From Botryotinia globosa (lineage: Eukaryota; Ascomycota; Leotiomycetes; Helotiales; Sclerotiniaceae), in contig RCSZ01000005.1 of the NCBI GenBank assembly GCA_014898425.1, positions 2,630,501-2,694,500 on the forward strand: a stretch of 64,000 bases of DNA. The letters are read 5' to 3'. Of this stretch, positions 62,048 through 64,000 are shown piece by piece. Within the stretch, counting starts at the first letter, position 1. Each line of letters opens with the position of its first letter. Both the position numbers and the translations under genes were made by a program. Under the pieces are notes generated by a model. The model was given only the letters and a program-made list of their open reading frames with translations. It searched no databases and had not been told where the DNA came from.

Positions 62048-63917
62048 CTATTCTTCCTTGCCAAACTTTGTTTTTCCTGTTATCCGAGCCAGTATCTTTT
62101 GCACAACCATTAAAGCACGCATCCTAACAGCCTTGATGTCCCAATTTTCAGCTTCATCGGCTGCAACAAATCTCCTGACCAAAAGATTGAAAACACTTCC
62201 AAACGCCAATGCCATTACAGTACTCGTAAGGATGATAACATTGTAAGGCATGCTGAAATCCGGTGTTGGAAGTGGAAGCAAAAGACTCGTGGTCCGAATA
62301 CTAACATTCCCAATGGTGATGACGGCCGGGGCAACATCAAATCCACGATTCGCGTCCGGAGGATATTCTGTATATCGAAGAATGGCCTTTTCAAAGTCAT
62401 AGGTCAAAATAACTGTAGAATCGGCTGGAATGCGCATCCGCACTTCCAATTGAGTCCCTCTCTTGCGATCCAGGGCTGGACGATAGAACATCTCTTGTAT
62501 GACGTCTTCATACCTACCGTTAGTATCGGCTTTTAAAGTATGGAGATAAACCTTCATGAACCAAGGGAGCGACTCCATATATACAAAATCAACTGCATCT
62601 GTTGGCGAAGGGTTTGTAAGTATGGCCTGTACACCACCGCGTTCCTGCCCATATCCAATGAATGAGCGTTCGGCATACAGCAGGGGTTGCTCCAATGGGG
62701 CTTTCTCGTATATATCTTGTCGAGGTAATACCATCTCAAAGTCGCTGTCTTGTTGTACTCGAAAACACCGGCTGTATCCAGAGGGATTTTTATGCTCAAC
62801 TGCTCCTCCAGAAGTGAAGACATTGCGGGCGTGAGGAACATTTATGCAAACGGAGTCTTCGACATTATCGGCTAGTGGACAAGATCCCTTCATCGAATGA
62901 CCAAAAATTTGCGATAAACTCCAATCCTCCTCTTCAGCCGCGTTATCTAGTGGAAAGCAAGTATCCTCAGCATGGTATGGTTTTGATATATCGCATTTCA
63001 AATCTTCAAATTGTACGGGTCGTGGAATTGGATTGTCTGGGTGAATTTAGCACGTTGATCATATTGGGTAGCGATTTACGAACCTCTCGGGCGCCTGGAT
63101 CTTTGGATGTCTAATACCATATCAATAGTTTGTGTAATCTGAAGTTGGCAGTCACTCAAATCGCTTGTGCATATGGGTTGCACATCAATCGACATACTCT
63201 GCCATGAAGCATCAAATAGTTTATGTCCGTCGAGTAAGCTCGAAATACCAGCCTTGCCTTTACAGGGCAAGAGTTTCAAGAAAGGCGTCAGATTTTCTGT
63301 GCAGACAACTTCTCGAGGCAGAGTTCCATGCAGTAAGTGTAGGTTCGCTAATGTGGAGTTTGGGTGATCATCAACTGGTTGAAATGATAGGACAGGTCTT
63401 GTTGTTCTTGTGGAATCGATAAAGTTAAGAGAAGCACAGAAAAGGCCAGACAATGCATTGGTCAAGATTAACCAGCGACCATCAGCCCTAAGAAAGTGTT
63501 AGTTGAATCTCTTCTTCAAAGAAGTGCATCATACTCCTCATCAGTGGTTGCTTCTACCCAAGCCCAAAGCTCTACACCTGTTCCGCCTTCCCTTGTACCT
63601 CCCCATGGCCTTGCACCCCAATTTTCAGCATCCCATCTACCAAGGCTGAACCTCAAATGTAATTCTCGTGTATTGGCATATTGAAGAATTTGACCTAGTG
63701 ATCGTGGAAAATAGCGAAAATTCTGCTGTTCGAATGATTCGAGGCTTGTATTGCTCTGGAAGTTGAATGAAGCTAGTAACGATGAAGGATGAAGGGGTCG
63801 TAGAAGAAGTTGCTCGTGATAATCTGAGGATGCGATTACTCCTGTAGATAATAAACTAAATAAAAGGAAGAAAATATGATAAAATTTATTCATTGGATTC
63901 ATGGCATTCAAAGCCAT
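62048..63917 (-). CDS. GPI16: GPI transamidase component GPI16 (PIG-T homologue)
   Basis: Three exons (63917-63535, 63487-63084, 63036-62048) with two 47-nt GT..AG introns encode 591 aa, the usual size. GPI16 is an ER-membrane subunit of the complex that attaches GPI anchors to proteins; it is disulfide-linked to the catalytic GPI8. Visible: signal peptide (about residues 1-30), then the highly conserved DYHEQLLLRPL, FPRSLGQIL, LHLRFSLGRWDAENWG and GTGVELWAWVEA; Cys-containing PREVVCTENLTPFLKLLPCKGKAG; YGQERGGVQAILTNP; SLPWFMKVYLHTL; PPDANRGFDVAPAVI; and one C-terminal membrane helix (about 530-550, VIILTSTVMALAFGSVFNLLV) with a short basic tail. The first intron removes an in-frame stop and has a CTAAC branch site. 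Single-copy housekeeping gene; appears intact. Confidence 0.96.
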
Positions 63918-63955
63918 ATTGTCAAGAAGCTCTTCATTGAGTTGTGACGGGTCAT
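63908..63955 (-). promoter_or_regulatory. Upstream ORF overlapping the GPI16 start codon
   Basis: An ATG at 63955 opens a 15-codon frame (MTRHNSMKSFLTIWL) whose TGA overlaps codons 3-4 of GPI16 in another frame. If transcribed it could reduce GPI16 translation. The transcription start is unknown, so this is only a possibility. Confidence 0.35.
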
Positions 63956-64000
63956 TACATAGATAGGTACAAGCACTCGTGAAACTCTTGAATCTGAGGA

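Overview
The window looks like nuclear DNA of a filamentous ascomycete (Pezizomycotina; a leotiomycete is my guess, not shown). The genes have short introns (46-68 nt) with GTATGT/GTAAGT-type donors and CAG/TAG acceptors. The proteins are typical of moulds: a CYP505-type P450-reductase fusion, a GH18 chitinase and the GPI transamidase subunit GPI16. Ordinary gene-bearing DNA (about 1-8.1 kb, 45.3-48.1 kb, 60-64 kb, plus a gene-free strip at 55.7-56.8 kb) alternates with very AT-rich blocks. These blocks are retrotransposons ruined by C-to-T and G-to-A change, the pattern left by repeat-induced point mutation (RIP).

Layout. 1-8.1 kb: the start of an unrecognised gene (minus), a 236-bp hAT-like MITE, a 458-bp Harbinger-like MITE, a 3-beta-hydroxysteroid dehydrogenase-like pseudogene (plus, two in-frame stops) and an apparently intact seven-exon CYP505 gene (minus). 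8.2-45.3 kb: nested transposons. Three full copies of a chromovirus-like Gypsy family (here Gyp-A, 150-bp LTRs, about 6.6 kb) and two of a larger Gypsy family (Gyp-B, 240-bp LTRs, about 10.7 kb, one copy truncated) are inserted into one another and into hAT-like elements. Almost every junction was resolved to the base with matching target-site duplications (TSDs). Two solo LTRs of a further family (LTR-S) sit inside one Gyp-A copy. 45.3-48.1 kb: a small hairpin repeat and a secreted chitinase gene. 48.1-55.2 kb: a 6,287-bp Copia element (Cop-1, 162-bp LTRs) inside an 817-bp TA-inserting foldback MITE (Mar-1). 55.4-61.3 kb: a (TAA)n microsatellite, a SINE-like repeat pair, a second Harbinger-like MITE, a 3,153-bp TIR element (Mar-2) and an uninterrupted Mar-1. 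62-63.9 kb: GPI16.

The most notable structures are: (1) two inversions proved by swapped TSDs, one between two inverted solo LTRs (28,214-29,541) and one in the spacer between two inverted hAT-like elements (about 44,052-44,064); (2) a short palindrome (arms TAACTTTGC/GCAAAGTTA) that recurs at equivalent places, near element ends and between coding blocks, in three unrelated LTR-retrotransposon families; (3) a chitinase with four perfect-length GHTGGYHK-type octapeptides between its signal peptide and catalytic domain. The genes do not form an obvious pathway; each seems to be an independent gene surviving between transposon blocks. All coordinates were read by eye; family assignments rest on motifs, TIR/LTR structure and TSD length, not on database searches.
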